A program made the translations under genes and the position numbers. Source: a virus. From it: 60,549 bases of DNA. Below are positions 1-8,275 of this stretch, in pieces; within the stretch, counting starts at the first letter, position 1; every line of letters starts with the position of its first letter. The stretch is from IMG/VR virus record IMGVR_UViG_3300044638_004051, positions 1 to 60,549 of that record. One strand, given 5' to 3'. The notes beneath the pieces were generated by a model. It worked only from the letters and a program-made list of their open reading frames with translations, made no database searches and was not told the origin of the DNA.

Positions 1-194
1 GCGGCGTAAATGCACTACGTTCTATTGTCAACTACAATAATTCGGGTTGGACATTAGATAAGAATGGCACTTATTCGGCCCCGTACCCGTATGGCTTGAC
101 TAAGACGCTTACGATGAACCCCGGCGACTATATCGTTGACCTGCGCGCGTCGCGGTACAGCGGCGGATACACCGGCACAATCACAATCACATGA
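1..194 (+). CDS. C-terminal end of Fn3-domain virion protein (5' cut by window edge)
   Basis: The frame is open from the window edge, with codons starting at base 3 and a TGA stop at 192-194. It encodes 63 residues rich in Gly, Ser, Thr and Tyr, ending in YTGTITIT, as in the beta-rich tips of phage tail or surface proteins. The last gene of the window (60012-60549) is open in exactly the frame that continues here. I therefore read this as its C-terminus in a circular genome, giving a joined protein of about 243 aa. It is followed by the sulfotransferase-like gene. Confidence 0.7.
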   Translation, partial: GVNALRSIVNYNNSGWTLDKNGTYSAPYPYGLTKTLTMNPGDYIVDLRASRYSGGYTGTITIT

Positions 195-202
195 GGCGAA
201 CA

Positions 203-727
203 ATGAAGGGCGCAAAAATCACACTGCCGAACGACCGGCGATTCGCGCTTGTCCCGCGCAGCGGCAGCTATGCGATCATATGGCAGGCTATCCCGGCTGC
301 CGACCGCACACCCGGCGACGGGTGGCATCCGATCAACGCGACCACCGACACTATCGGCTCGCCTCTCCAAGCAGACGAACCAGCGGGGGGTCTGTGCTGC
401 CTCGTCCGCGATCCAGTGGAGCGGTTCCGTTCTGCGTGTGCGCGTCAGGGAGTGAGCGTCGAGGAAGGGCTGGCGCGACGGGACTCTGACGTTCACTTCT
501 GGCCGCTCGACAGCATGGGGCTGCTGACCGAAGGGGTCACGCACTTCGCGTTCCCGGCGCAGATCGACGCATGTGCGGAATGGCTGGGGCTGGAGACTCC
601 AGTGCCGCAACTCAACGCGGAGGCAGAAGAGGGTAAGCCCGCCCTGACGGCAGAGGAGGAGGCAGCGGTTCGTGCGGCATACGCCGCCGATGTGGCACTG
701 TGGGAATCGCTGAACTCGCAGCCATAA
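203..727 (+). CDS. Sulfotransferase-like protein
   Basis: This 174-aa protein has the landmarks of small PAPS-dependent sulfotransferases, which transfer sulfate to hydroxyl or amine groups. PRSGS at residues 18-22 fits the 5'-phosphosulfate loop. RDPVERFRS at 69-77 fits the 3'-phosphate motif (R...S). DVHFWPLD and a C-terminal LN...LTAEEEAAVRAAYAADVALW segment match the family tail. I chose the ATG at 203 because GAGG lies just upstream; the in-frame ATG at 191 lacks a ribosome site. It sits between tail genes, so the substrate could be a host surface or virion component (inference). The protein is shorter than most sulfotransferases. Confidence 0.65.
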   Translation: MKGAKITLPNDRRFALVPRSGSYAIIWQAIPAADRTPGDGWHPINATTDTIGSPLQADEPAGGLCCLVRDPVERFRSACARQGVSVEEGLARRDSDVHFWPLDSMGLLTEGVTHFAFPAQIDACAEWLGLETPVPQLNAEAEEGKPALTAEEEAAVRAAYAADVALWESLNSQP

Positions 728-744
728 GCAGACAGAGGAACAAC

Positions 745-2364
745 ATGGCAGAGCCACAGCCCAACTATCTATCTGGCGTCAATCAGGCCCGGCAAGCAGG
801 GCGTACTGCTCGACGGAAGCGCACGGAGGACATGCTGACTCCGCTAGACAGCGCAGCCGCCATGGACCGTCTACAGGGCGTGGACGTTGGCGACTTCAGC
901 GGCGTTATGGACACTCCATCGGTGAACATCATCCCGGCCCTCATCGGCAATCGGCGGGGTGGTGGCGGGGGCGGATACTCATCTCCGCAGGAGGATGACT
1001 CCGACGAGCCGCAGGACGGCTATATCACCCAAGTCGGATGCCCGAACGGCCAGTGCGGCGTTCGCTCCTATGCTCCGATGGCCGCTCCAACAACGGTGTA
1101 CTCGACGCCTAGCTCGTCCACCGTCTACTCGACGCCCATGTCTTCGCCTATGGCGACCACCGTGTCCTCTCCAGTGGTCACGTCTACCACCACTTCTGCG
1201 AAGCCAGCCAAGCCCATGACGCTCAAGGAGCGCGGCGAGGCAATGGTCAACGATGGCTTGGCCCAGTCTGGCTCCATCCCATATGACGCTCCAGACAGCC
1301 AGCCTGCAAGAGCCGCACTTGCCACGCAGGACGCGCGCCTCAAGGTTCTGGCTGGCGAACGCATGCTCGCCCGTGATGCCCGCGAAAAGGCTGATGAGAT
1401 CAACAAGGTTAACACCGGGCGAATGCTTGATCAGCAGGACATCCAAGTCGCTGCTGATGCTGCCGAGAAGTATTCGCAAGCCAAGGTCAATGATGCGACT
1501 GCGGCCATGGCGCAGGACGGCAACTCTCTCGACTACCACCAGCGAATGAACACGCTGCTGCGCCGCACTATCGAGGGAGGCGAGTCGCCAGCCGACTACG
1601 CTGCCGCCCGCTTGGTCGCTGACACCAACACCATGGCGAAGCCGAATCTTGGGCGAGGCGAACCCGGCGCACCACCCACGATCCTTCAGCCGAATGTTGC
1701 ACTAAAGCCGCTGGATGAGCGGTATCGTGAGTACCTTCGCATCGGCACCGCAGGACATGCCATTCACATGTTCTTGCAGTCATCGCAGTTTCACGAACGC
1801 ATGACTGCCCGCCCCAGCGACGAGGTCCGCATGGCTCGCACCGCTGGCATGGTTGGGAAAGACAACGAAGGCAAGCCGGTCGAGTTCAATACTGATCAGT
1901 TGTATGACCCTGATTTCAGCAAGACGCACAACGAAGCACTTCGACGCTCGACCACTGCCATTGCCAATGGCTACGGCCAAAGCGGATTGCTTGGCAGAAG
2001 CTGGTACGAAGTCAGCACCGCACTCAACAGCGACGTGCTGGCTCCGTTGCAGAGGTTTGTGACCGAGCGGTACATCACCTCAGAGGCTGGGCGAATCAGC
2101 CAGCTGCCGGAAGAAGCGCAGGCCGATGCGATTGCCGCCGTGCGAGACCGAGCATCCAACGACTCTCTTGCTTACTTCCGGTTTATTGAGGCGGACATTG
2201 CAATAGCCAATGCCAAAGCTGGTGGCGGCGATCCTATCAACCCAGACCGGGTGAAGGGGTCATGGTTCCCTTCGTCCAAGCCCGATGTTGCACCTTCGCC
2301 CGGTGCGCAAGCAACCCCCCCAGCCGCCTCTGAACTGCCACGGTTCCATCGCGGAGACATGTAA
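745..2364 (+). CDS. Putative virion protein with CPNGQC motif and Ser/Thr/Pro linker
   Basis: This 539-aa protein was not recognised as a known family. The N-terminus is basic (RQAGRTARRKR), followed by a short Gly run, a CPNGQC motif, and a Ser/Thr/Pro linker with repeated VYSTP units. The C-terminal two thirds look largely alpha-helical and charged, and the tail is Pro-rich. The ATG at 745 has AGAGGA eight bases upstream. Its stop overlaps the next start (TAATG), so the pair is translationally coupled within the virion operon. A role in the capsid or as an internal virion protein is inferred from position only. Confidence 0.6.
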   Translation: MAEPQPNYLSGVNQARQAGRTARRKRTEDMLTPLDSAAAMDRLQGVDVGDFSGVMDTPSVNIIPALIGNRRGGGGGGYSSPQEDDSDEPQDGYITQVGCPNGQCGVRSYAPMAAPTTVYSTPSSSTVYSTPMSSPMATTVSSPVVTSTTTSAKPAKPMTLKERGEAMVNDGLAQSGSIPYDAPDSQPARAALATQDARLKVLAGERMLARDAREKADEINKVNTGRMLDQQDIQVAADAAEKYSQAKVNDATAAMAQDGNSLDYHQRMNTLLRRTIEGGESPADYAAARLVADTNTMAKPNLGRGEPGAPPTILQPNVALKPLDERYREYLRIGTAGHAIHMFLQSSQFHERMTARPSDEVRMARTAGMVGKDNEGKPVEFNTDQLYDPDFSKTHNEALRRSTTAIANGYGQSGLLGRSWYEVSTALNSDVLAPLQRFVTERYITSEAGRISQLPEEAQADAIAAVRDRASNDSLAYFRFIEADIAIANAKAGGGDPINPDRVKGSWFPSSKPDVAPSPGAQATPPAASELPRFHRGDM

Positions 2365-2699
2365 TGAGCGCGCTCATCCCAGCAATCATCAGTCTTATCT
2401 TGAGCCGACGCGGCGGAGGTGGTGGCGGAGGTGGTGGTGGTGGATACCGTGGCGGCGGCGGTCGCGGTGGCTACCGAGGTGGCTACCGTGGTGGCTACCG
2501 TGGTGGCGGTCGCCAACCCAAGTCCATTGAAGAAGTGAGCAACGATCACTGGCGGAAGCAGATTTACAAGGGTGCGCTAGAGAACGATTTCGAGAAGGAG
2601 CTTTCGTCCATCGACAAAGGCGAGAACGATGCGGAGCCTACTAGCTATGTCAAAGGCATCGCAGAACTGAAGGCCGACCTGCTAGGTAGGGGGCGTTAA
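2364..2699 (+). CDS. Small Gly/RGG-repeat protein
   Basis: This 111-aa protein has three parts. The first is a hydrophobic helix (SALIPAIISLIL). The second, residues about 17-50, is a run of eleven Gly followed by reiterated RGGY units. The third is a charged helical C-terminal half (SIEEVSNDHWRKQIYKGAL). RGG/RGGY tracts elsewhere bind nucleic acid or self-associate; here that is inference. The start overlaps the upstream stop (TAATG), and the next gene begins the same way. A hydrophobic anchor plus Gly-rich tether recurs in that neighbour, so the two may be paralogous in architecture. Function unknown. Confidence 0.65.
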   Translation: MSALIPAIISLILSRRGGGGGGGGGGGYRGGGGRGGYRGGYRGGYRGGGRQPKSIEEVSNDHWRKQIYKGALENDFEKELSSIDKGENDAEPTSYVKGIAELKADLLGRGR

Positions 2700-3331
2700 T
2701 GCTTGGACTTCTTGGCGGACTCCTTGGCGGCGGGTTAATGGGCGGCATGATGCGCCGTGGTGGCGGCGGCGGCGGGGGCGGAAGCTCGATGCCGACCTAT
2801 GCTGCGCGTGCGCCACAGTCCGCCCCTGACGCCCCCGAGCCACAGGAGCCATCTGGGCAGACGAAGGCCCAAGATCCGCAGCAGCAGGCTCCGCAGCAGC
2901 CGCCAGAGCAGGCTATGTCGCAGACCGCCGCGACAGAGGTTGCCAAAGGCCAGCCTGTACAGCAGCAGCAGCAGAAAAGCCCAGTGGCTGGACTGCTGGA
3001 TGATGCGCCCACATCGAAGCCGCCGCCCGAGCCGGGCGATGACCGACCACCGGAAGCTCCGATGGTCGCCAACCGAACGGAAACCCCTAATCCTGTCGCT
3101 CGACAGCAAGACGAGCAGATGGGGCAGGTTCCGCGACTTGAGACGCCGAGCCTTCTTGGCAACCAGCTACTGGACTCTGGCACCAACCGTCAACGGTTTG
3201 AGTATCAGGAAGGGATGCCAGCCAAGCAGCTTGACACATCCGGCTCCGACTGGACTCCGCCGATGGGGCTTTCGTATCAGCAGCCGACTACCGTTGCCGG
3301 TAGCGTTCCCGCTCGCAAATACAGGATGTAG
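2699..3331 (+). CDS. Gly-rich, Gln/Pro-rich protein
   Basis: This 210-aa protein starts with a Gly/Leu/Met hydrophobic stretch (LGLLGGLLGGGLMGGMM), then RR and eight Gly. A long low-complexity region rich in Pro, Gln and Glu follows, ending at KYRM. No enzyme motif is visible. It is coupled to the preceding RGG protein by a TAATG overlap and lies two bases before the 1244-aa virion protein. It probably belongs to the particle or its assembly, and the Gly-rich N-terminus could insert in or cross a membrane during ejection (inference). Confidence 0.6.
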   Translation: MLGLLGGLLGGGLMGGMMRRGGGGGGGGSSMPTYAARAPQSAPDAPEPQEPSGQTKAQDPQQQAPQQPPEQAMSQTAATEVAKGQPVQQQQQKSPVAGLLDDAPTSKPPPEPGDDRPPEAPMVANRTETPNPVARQQDEQMGQVPRLETPSLLGNQLLDSGTNRQRFEYQEGMPAKQLDTSGSDWTPPMGLSYQQPTTVAGSVPARKYRM

Positions 3332-3333
3332 CA

Positions 3334-6300
3334 ATGGACCCGCTATCCATTCTCGCATCCTCACCTGCGCGTGCGCAGCTAATGCGTGCCACTGGCATGC
3401 TTGGCCCATCTGGCTATCGGCCTGATCGCGACAGCATGGATGACATGCCTGTTGCTGAACAGGACACCATGCTGGCTGCGATGCAGCGGCAGGCGGGCGG
3501 CGCGCTTGGGGCGATCACGACCGCTCTTGATACGCCCGGTGCCATCGGCCGAGGCTTGCTCACTGGCGATCCCACCAGCGGCTTCTCGTTTGACGAGGAC
3601 CGCCGCGTAAGTGGTGCGGAGATGCTGGAGAAGGCTGGCGTTCTCGGCAAGGATGCCAACCCATACTACCGCGCGTTTGCGGGGCTGGCTGCGGAAGTCG
3701 CGACCGATCCGTTGGCCATCGTGACAGGGCCACTCAGCACCCTGTCCAAAGCGGGCAAGGCCGCAAAAGCCGCAGGCATTCTCAACAACGCATCCGATGC
3801 CGCCCTTGCTGCGATGGGCATCGACAAAGCGCGTGGCGCACTTGCTACCGGACGAAACGCCTACCAGTTCCTTGGTGACCTTCTTCCAGCGGGTAAGGCA
3901 ATAACGAAAGAGAATGCCGCCTATCGCCCGCTGGTTGGGCCGCGAGTTGCTCGATCAAACGTCACGCTTGAGCAAACGATCCAAGCGTCCACCGATCCAG
4001 TCAAAGCACTGGAAGACGTGCAGCGTTATCTGAAAAAGCAGGGCGTTGATTACGACTCAGTCAAGGGGCAGAAACTTGGTGGTGCCTTTGGCATCAACTA
4101 CTTCAATCTGCACGACCCGATAGTCTTCAATCCACAGAACCCGCTGGTACAGAAGTCGCTCGACCTGCTCGATGCGGGCGGGCAGATGGCACGGTGGTCG
4201 CCTCTGTCCCGTACTGCCAGTGCGTGGTTCGATCAACGTGTAGGCGGGCGCAGCGGATCGTACGATCAGCTGATGAACCTCCGACACTGGGATGACTTGC
4301 AGGCGGAGAAGGCTGCGGCCCGAACGGTTGCATCGCAACACACCCGACTTGTCACCGGCACCGTGTTGTCAGATGAGGCACAGCGGCTGCTTGGTGCTGA
4401 CACGCTGAACTCTCCACAGGGCGGCGACTTCCTGACACGCATGTATGAGAACGTCCCGACTCAGGGCGACATGCGGCTGCGATCTGCCATCGGGGCCGAG
4501 ACCACTGACAAGATTGTCGATAGCTTCAACAAGTTCCGCGATGACATTCGTTCCCAAGCCAAGGACTTGGGCATGGTCAGCCGCAGGATGAAAGACCCGT
4601 ACGGCGTGGAGTGGCTCCCTCGACGCGGGCAGGAAGGAAAGTTTGGCGACTACGGGAGTGGGCTGTCCCAGAACGCCTACTACACCCGCTCACTAGAGAA
4701 CGAGATTCGCAACAAGAATCTTATGACTCCGGGGGGCACGGTTGACCTGCGGCAGATCACGCTGCTTCCGAAGGTTCAGCAGTTCGTCCGCGAGGGTGAG
4801 AAGAGCGGTCTGTCCGTTGCTGAAGTGGGTGCCGAGATAAAGCGGTTCCTCGATTACAAGCACGGTGCCGACACCCCAGAAGCCCGAGCGTACCTCGCCA
4901 AGATCGGCGTGCAATACGATCCTCGCGTCACACCGTTCAAGACGTTCGTGCCGCAACTCGACGCGCAGGGCAAGGCTATCACAGAGGCCGTGCTGGACGA
5001 GGCAGGCAACCCGAAGATGCGCATGGTCCGCACGAAGCGCGGCACGGTGCGGATCGACAAGGCGACCGGCAAGCCTCTCATGCAGCCGAAGACCCGCACT
5101 GTCTTTGACGAGAAGCAGGTCATCTCCCAAGGGCAGGCAGAAGGCATCGCTCGCGTCTACATGCGCAAAGACCCGAGTCTGCCCGCCGACATGCCATTCT
5201 TTAGCGAGCATCCGCTGGCCCCTATCGCTCGCGCTGCAACCGCTCAGGCAACAGCCCGTGCTAACGCTCGCACCGTATACCAGAGCCTTGCCGAAGCAGC
5301 AGAGTTTGCAGGCGACGGTGCCTTTGCCAACTCTCTCCCCGGCACCAATCGTAAGCCGCTCGACCGTGCGTTGACAGAGATCGCACAGAAGACCGGATTG
5401 CAGACGCTGTCTTCCGGCAACCCATCGAACTCCGTTGTCAACATCCTCAAGCGGCAGATCGCCGCGATCAACAACCAGTCTCCCGATGCGGTGAACCTCG
5501 CCCAGTGGTCTGTGCCAGAAGTTGTGGTCAACCGCCTGACTGCGGTTCACGACTTCTACTCCAAGCCACGCGCCCAAGAGGAAGTCGCGGGCATCTTCAA
5601 CGCTATCGGCCAAATATACAAAGGCTTCCTGCTTGCTTTCCCAAGTCGCTTCACACGCGATATCTATAGCAACGGCTACCAACTGTGGACGCTAGGTCGC
5701 AACCCGCAGGATGTGGTGTACGGCATTCGCACCGCACAGAAGATCGTGTCCGGTGATACGAAGGCCGCTGCCGAGCTTCTTCGTCAGCTGCCCGGCAACA
5801 CCAAGCTGCCGGACCAAGCGGTGCTGTCGCGGATGCAGGATGACGTGGCTCGCACCGGCATCCTTCAGACACTCGCATCGAGCGATCTGCTGACTTCCAA
5901 TCGCACGGCTGACCTCAACAGCCTTGTGCCCGGTATGAATCCGCAGCGGGCGGGCGACTTCATCAAGGAGCTTGTGCCGGACGGCTCACGCAATCCGCTT
6001 CAGATGGCGCAGGACTACTTCACCTTCAAGGGTGTACAGATTCCGTACGCCCAGAAGCTGCCTGCTGCCGAGACACGCAACGCCGTACTCAACGCCTCGC
6101 AGAAACTCAACGACTACACCGACAGCGTCTCTCGCCTTGGTGGCATGATCATGCTCATGCGGCAGGGCGTGTCTGCTGACGAGGCGGCACGACGTGTCAC
6201 AGAAGCTCTCGTTGATTACTCAAGCTTAACGCCCGTGGAAAGGTCCGTTTTTAAAGCGATTTTTCCGTGGTGGAGTTACGCGAGTAGGTCAGGTGCATAC

Positions 6301-7068
6301 GCCGTCAAGGAACTGCTGACCAATCCCGGCGGCGCGTATGCCCAGACGGTGCGTGGGTTCAACCGACTGCAAGAGTCCGACGAGAACACCTACGTGCCCG
6401 AGGCTCTGCGGCAGCAATTCGCCATTCGCATTCCAGACGAATACAAGCAGTATCTGGGGCTGGGTAAGACCGGCAACACAACCTTCCTACGCGACATCGA
6501 TATCCCCGGCTTCGACACTCTGTCACTGTTCTCGCCCGGCCCCGGCATCTATCCGACCGTCAAAAGCACATTCGCCAATCTGGCGCAGCAGACCAACCCG
6601 CTCCTCCAAAACCTGACCGAGCTTGCGTTTGACCGCGACCTGTTCTCGCGCCGCCCACTGCAACAATCAGACAACGCGCTCGACCGCATCTATCGAGAGT
6701 TGAGCGGATCGAAGACCAACATGAATCCGGTGCTGCGGCAGGCCATCGACCTGATCCCCGGCCCGCGTATCTCCAGCGTGATCAGTCCGCTTGTGGACTC
6801 TCGCGTTCCCGACATGCAACAGCGTGTCGCCAAGATGCTGATCAACAGCTTGACAGGCGTGAAGGTGCAGGACGTGGACCCGCGTTATCAATACTCAGAC
6901 GCACGCCGCTTGCTAGCCGAAGAGTTTGGCGACTTCGCCCGGGACTACACCGAGAGCTACATCCCGAAGGACGTGTTGCCGCAGGTTCCGGCAGAGCTAC
7001 TGCCGAGGTACGAACTATTCCGGTCGCTTGGCAAGAGGCTGCGTGACGAGAGGAAGGCACAGAAATGA
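3334..7068 (+). CDS. Large virion protein, candidate internal/ejection protein
   Basis: This is a 1244-aa protein. Around residues 960-1000 it has a DYSSLTPVERSVFKAIFPWW type segment that I associate with large phage internal or polyvalent proteins. Earlier, near residues 760-800, it has FPSRFTRDIYSNGY. The rest is mixed helical with no visible catalytic motif. Its size, its place after the tail genes and its coupling to small virion genes fit an inner-core or DNA-ejection protein of a podovirus. That role is inferred, not demonstrated. The stop overlaps the next gene by four bases. Confidence 0.6.
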   Translation: MDPLSILASSPARAQLMRATGMLGPSGYRPDRDSMDDMPVAEQDTMLAAMQRQAGGALGAITTALDTPGAIGRGLLTGDPTSGFSFDEDRRVSGAEMLEKAGVLGKDANPYYRAFAGLAAEVATDPLAIVTGPLSTLSKAGKAAKAAGILNNASDAALAAMGIDKARGALATGRNAYQFLGDLLPAGKAITKENAAYRPLVGPRVARSNVTLEQTIQASTDPVKALEDVQRYLKKQGVDYDSVKGQKLGGAFGINYFNLHDPIVFNPQNPLVQKSLDLLDAGGQMARWSPLSRTASAWFDQRVGGRSGSYDQLMNLRHWDDLQAEKAAARTVASQHTRLVTGTVLSDEAQRLLGADTLNSPQGGDFLTRMYENVPTQGDMRLRSAIGAETTDKIVDSFNKFRDDIRSQAKDLGMVSRRMKDPYGVEWLPRRGQEGKFGDYGSGLSQNAYYTRSLENEIRNKNLMTPGGTVDLRQITLLPKVQQFVREGEKSGLSVAEVGAEIKRFLDYKHGADTPEARAYLAKIGVQYDPRVTPFKTFVPQLDAQGKAITEAVLDEAGNPKMRMVRTKRGTVRIDKATGKPLMQPKTRTVFDEKQVISQGQAEGIARVYMRKDPSLPADMPFFSEHPLAPIARAATAQATARANARTVYQSLAEAAEFAGDGAFANSLPGTNRKPLDRALTEIAQKTGLQTLSSGNPSNSVVNILKRQIAAINNQSPDAVNLAQWSVPEVVVNRLTAVHDFYSKPRAQEEVAGIFNAIGQIYKGFLLAFPSRFTRDIYSNGYQLWTLGRNPQDVVYGIRTAQKIVSGDTKAAAELLRQLPGNTKLPDQAVLSRMQDDVARTGILQTLASSDLLTSNRTADLNSLVPGMNPQRAGDFIKELVPDGSRNPLQMAQDYFTFKGVQIPYAQKLPAAETRNAVLNASQKLNDYTDSVSRLGGMIMLMRQGVSADEAARRVTEALVDYSSLTPVERSVFKAIFPWWSYASRSGAYAVKELLTNPGGAYAQTVRGFNRLQESDENTYVPEALRQQFAIRIPDEYKQYLGLGKTGNTTFLRDIDIPGFDTLSLFSPGPGIYPTVKSTFANLAQQTNPLLQNLTELAFDRDLFSRRPLQQSDNALDRIYRELSGSKTNMNPVLRQAIDLIPGPRISSVISPLVDSRVPDMQQRVAKMLINSLTGVKVQDVDPRYQYSDARRLLAEEFGDFARDYTESYIPKDVLPQVPAELLPRYELFRSLGKRLRDERKAQK

Positions 7069-7466
7069 GCGCGATCATCCGACTCGCAAAGACGCTGTAC
7101 GGCCCGCAGAAGTACGGCGAACTGTCCGAAGAAGCTGGCCGCGTGAAGGCGGAGTACGTTGGTGCTGGCGGCAGGCCGGAGGACGTGTACTCGCCAGAGA
7201 GGATCAGCGCACTGGCTAATGGCGGTCCACTGGCCCTGCTGCGTGAAGAGGGCAAGCTGCGTTCCGATGGCACCGTCGCCGCTCCCTATGTTCCGACCGG
7301 GCTGGCACTCGCCACAAACATGATTGAACCCGCTGCCGTGCCTGCCGTTGTTAATGCAATGCGTAACGGAATAAACACGGTGAGCAGTGGACGTGATCCG
7401 GAAACGGGCCAAGGGTTTGCTATTGGGCGTGCGCCAGATGGAAGCGTGAAGAAGGTGATGGGATGA
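7065..7466 (+). CDS. Hypothetical protein in virion operon
   Basis: This 133-aa protein was not recognised. The N-terminus is charged and helical (IIRLAKTLYGPQKYGELSEEAGRVKAEY). The C-terminal half contains a small-residue stretch (ALATNMIEPAAVPAVVNAM) and a GRDPETGQGFAIGRAPDGS turn-rich segment. ATGA overlap with the large protein upstream and a further ATGA overlap with the gene downstream place it firmly in the virion operon. Confidence 0.6.
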   Translation: MSAIIRLAKTLYGPQKYGELSEEAGRVKAEYVGAGGRPEDVYSPERISALANGGPLALLREEGKLRSDGTVAAPYVPTGLALATNMIEPAAVPAVVNAMRNGINTVSSGRDPETGQGFAIGRAPDGSVKKVMG

Positions 7467-7729
7467 GCGACGTGATCCGCAAGCTGAAGAAGGGGGCGTG
7501 GACACGCACAGAAGGGAAAGACCCGGATGGCGGTCTGAACCAGAAGGGCAGAGATAGCTACAACCGCGAACACGGTGCGGACTTGAAGGCACCGCAGCCA
7601 GAGGGCGGGCCGAGGCGGGATTCTTTCTGTTCGCGGATGCAAGGCATGAAAGAAAAGCTGACTAGCGAGAAGACAGCGAACGATCCTGATTCGCGAATCA
7701 ACAAATCACTCCGCGCGTGGAAGTGCTAA
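7463..7729 (+). CDS. DUF6321-like small phage protein
   Basis: This 88-aa protein matches a phage family I recall as DUF6321. It has the order KKGAWTRTEGK, DGGLNQKGRDSYNRE, then RRDSFCSRMQGMKEKL and a C-terminal LRAWKC. The conserved Gly-Gly-Leu-Asn, Tyr-Asn-Arg and Phe-Cys-x-Arg-Met positions are all present. Members occur beside structural genes in many tailed phages. Function is unknown to me. It overlaps both neighbours by one to four bases. Confidence 0.75.
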   Translation: MSDVIRKLKKGAWTRTEGKDPDGGLNQKGRDSYNREHGADLKAPQPEGGPRRDSFCSRMQGMKEKLTSEKTANDPDSRINKSLRAWKC

Positions 7730-7992
7730 TGAGCGACGTGATACGTGCAGTGCGTGGCGGCTGGACTCCTCCTCCGCGTACCAATTCATTCGACGTGCGG
7801 GCCGACCTGCCGCGTGATACCTACTCGTTCTTGCAGAACCAGATCGAGAGCCAGCAGCGGCAGGCGCAGAACAACGTCAACCGCACGATCCGTTCCGGCA
7901 ATCTCAACGCTGCGCCGCGTGCCGAGACTGCCTCACCAATCCGCATGCCAGTCATGCTGCCGACCACCATCATTACCCTCCCTGTTCCGTAG
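7729..7992 (+). CDS. Hypothetical small protein
   Basis: This 87-aa protein opens SDVIRAVRGG, close to the SDVIRKLKKG opening of the preceding gene; this may reflect local duplication of the 5' end. The middle is Gln/Asn-rich (NQIESQQRQAQNNVNRTI) and the end hydrophobic (MLPTTIITLPVP). The start is the ATG in a TAATG overlap with the upstream stop. No family recognised. Confidence 0.5.
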   Translation: MSDVIRAVRGGWTPPPRTNSFDVRADLPRDTYSFLQNQIESQQRQAQNNVNRTIRSGNLNAAPRAETASPIRMPVMLPTTIITLPVP

Positions 7993-8000
7993 GAGTGCCA

Positions 8001-8264
8001 ATGTCCAGCGGCTACAACCAACCGTTCGACGCCACGACCATCAGCCGCATGAACCAGCCGCGACCGAAGGGGCCGGATGACGTTGTCGTTCACAACCCAT
8101 TCCAGATGCAGCTTGACGCCAATCCGGAGTTCGCCCGCCCGGCCAGCGGTGGCGGCAACATTCGCGACCTGATCAACAGGCTGCGGCAGCGACCGACGCA
8201 AATGGCACCGCCCCCCCAGCAGCAGGCTCCAGCCGAGCCGAAGTCCGTGCTGCGAAGGGAGTGA
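8001..8264 (+). CDS. Hypothetical small protein, last gene of virion operon
   Basis: This 87-aa protein has a helical segment (IRDLINRLRQRP) and a Pro/Gln-rich tail (APPPQQQAPAEP). AGGAG at 7991-7995 places the start at ATG 8001 rather than the in-frame GTG at 7995. It ends 11 bases before the stop of the convergent integrase gene, so the late transcript would run into int antisense unless it terminates. No obvious terminator hairpin lies between them. Confidence 0.55.
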   Translation: MSSGYNQPFDATTISRMNQPRPKGPDDVVVHNPFQMQLDANPEFARPASGGGNIRDLINRLRQRPTQMAPPPQQQAPAEPKSVLRRE

Positions 8265-8275
8265 TGCTCTATCTA

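Noticed and set aside
128-757. Minus-strand open frame of 209 codons
   Set aside because: It is antisense to the sulfotransferase-like gene, has Arg/Leu/Cys-heavy composition and no ribosome site; a GC-driven shadow.
2757-3425. Alternative plus frame of 222 codons over the Gly/Gln-rich gene
   Set aside because: Arg/Ser/Pro-rich translation without a start signal; the 2699-3331 frame is coupled to both neighbours.
4693-5682. Minus-strand open frame of 329 codons
   Set aside because: It lies entirely opposite the 1244-aa virion gene with no start signal or recognisable domain.
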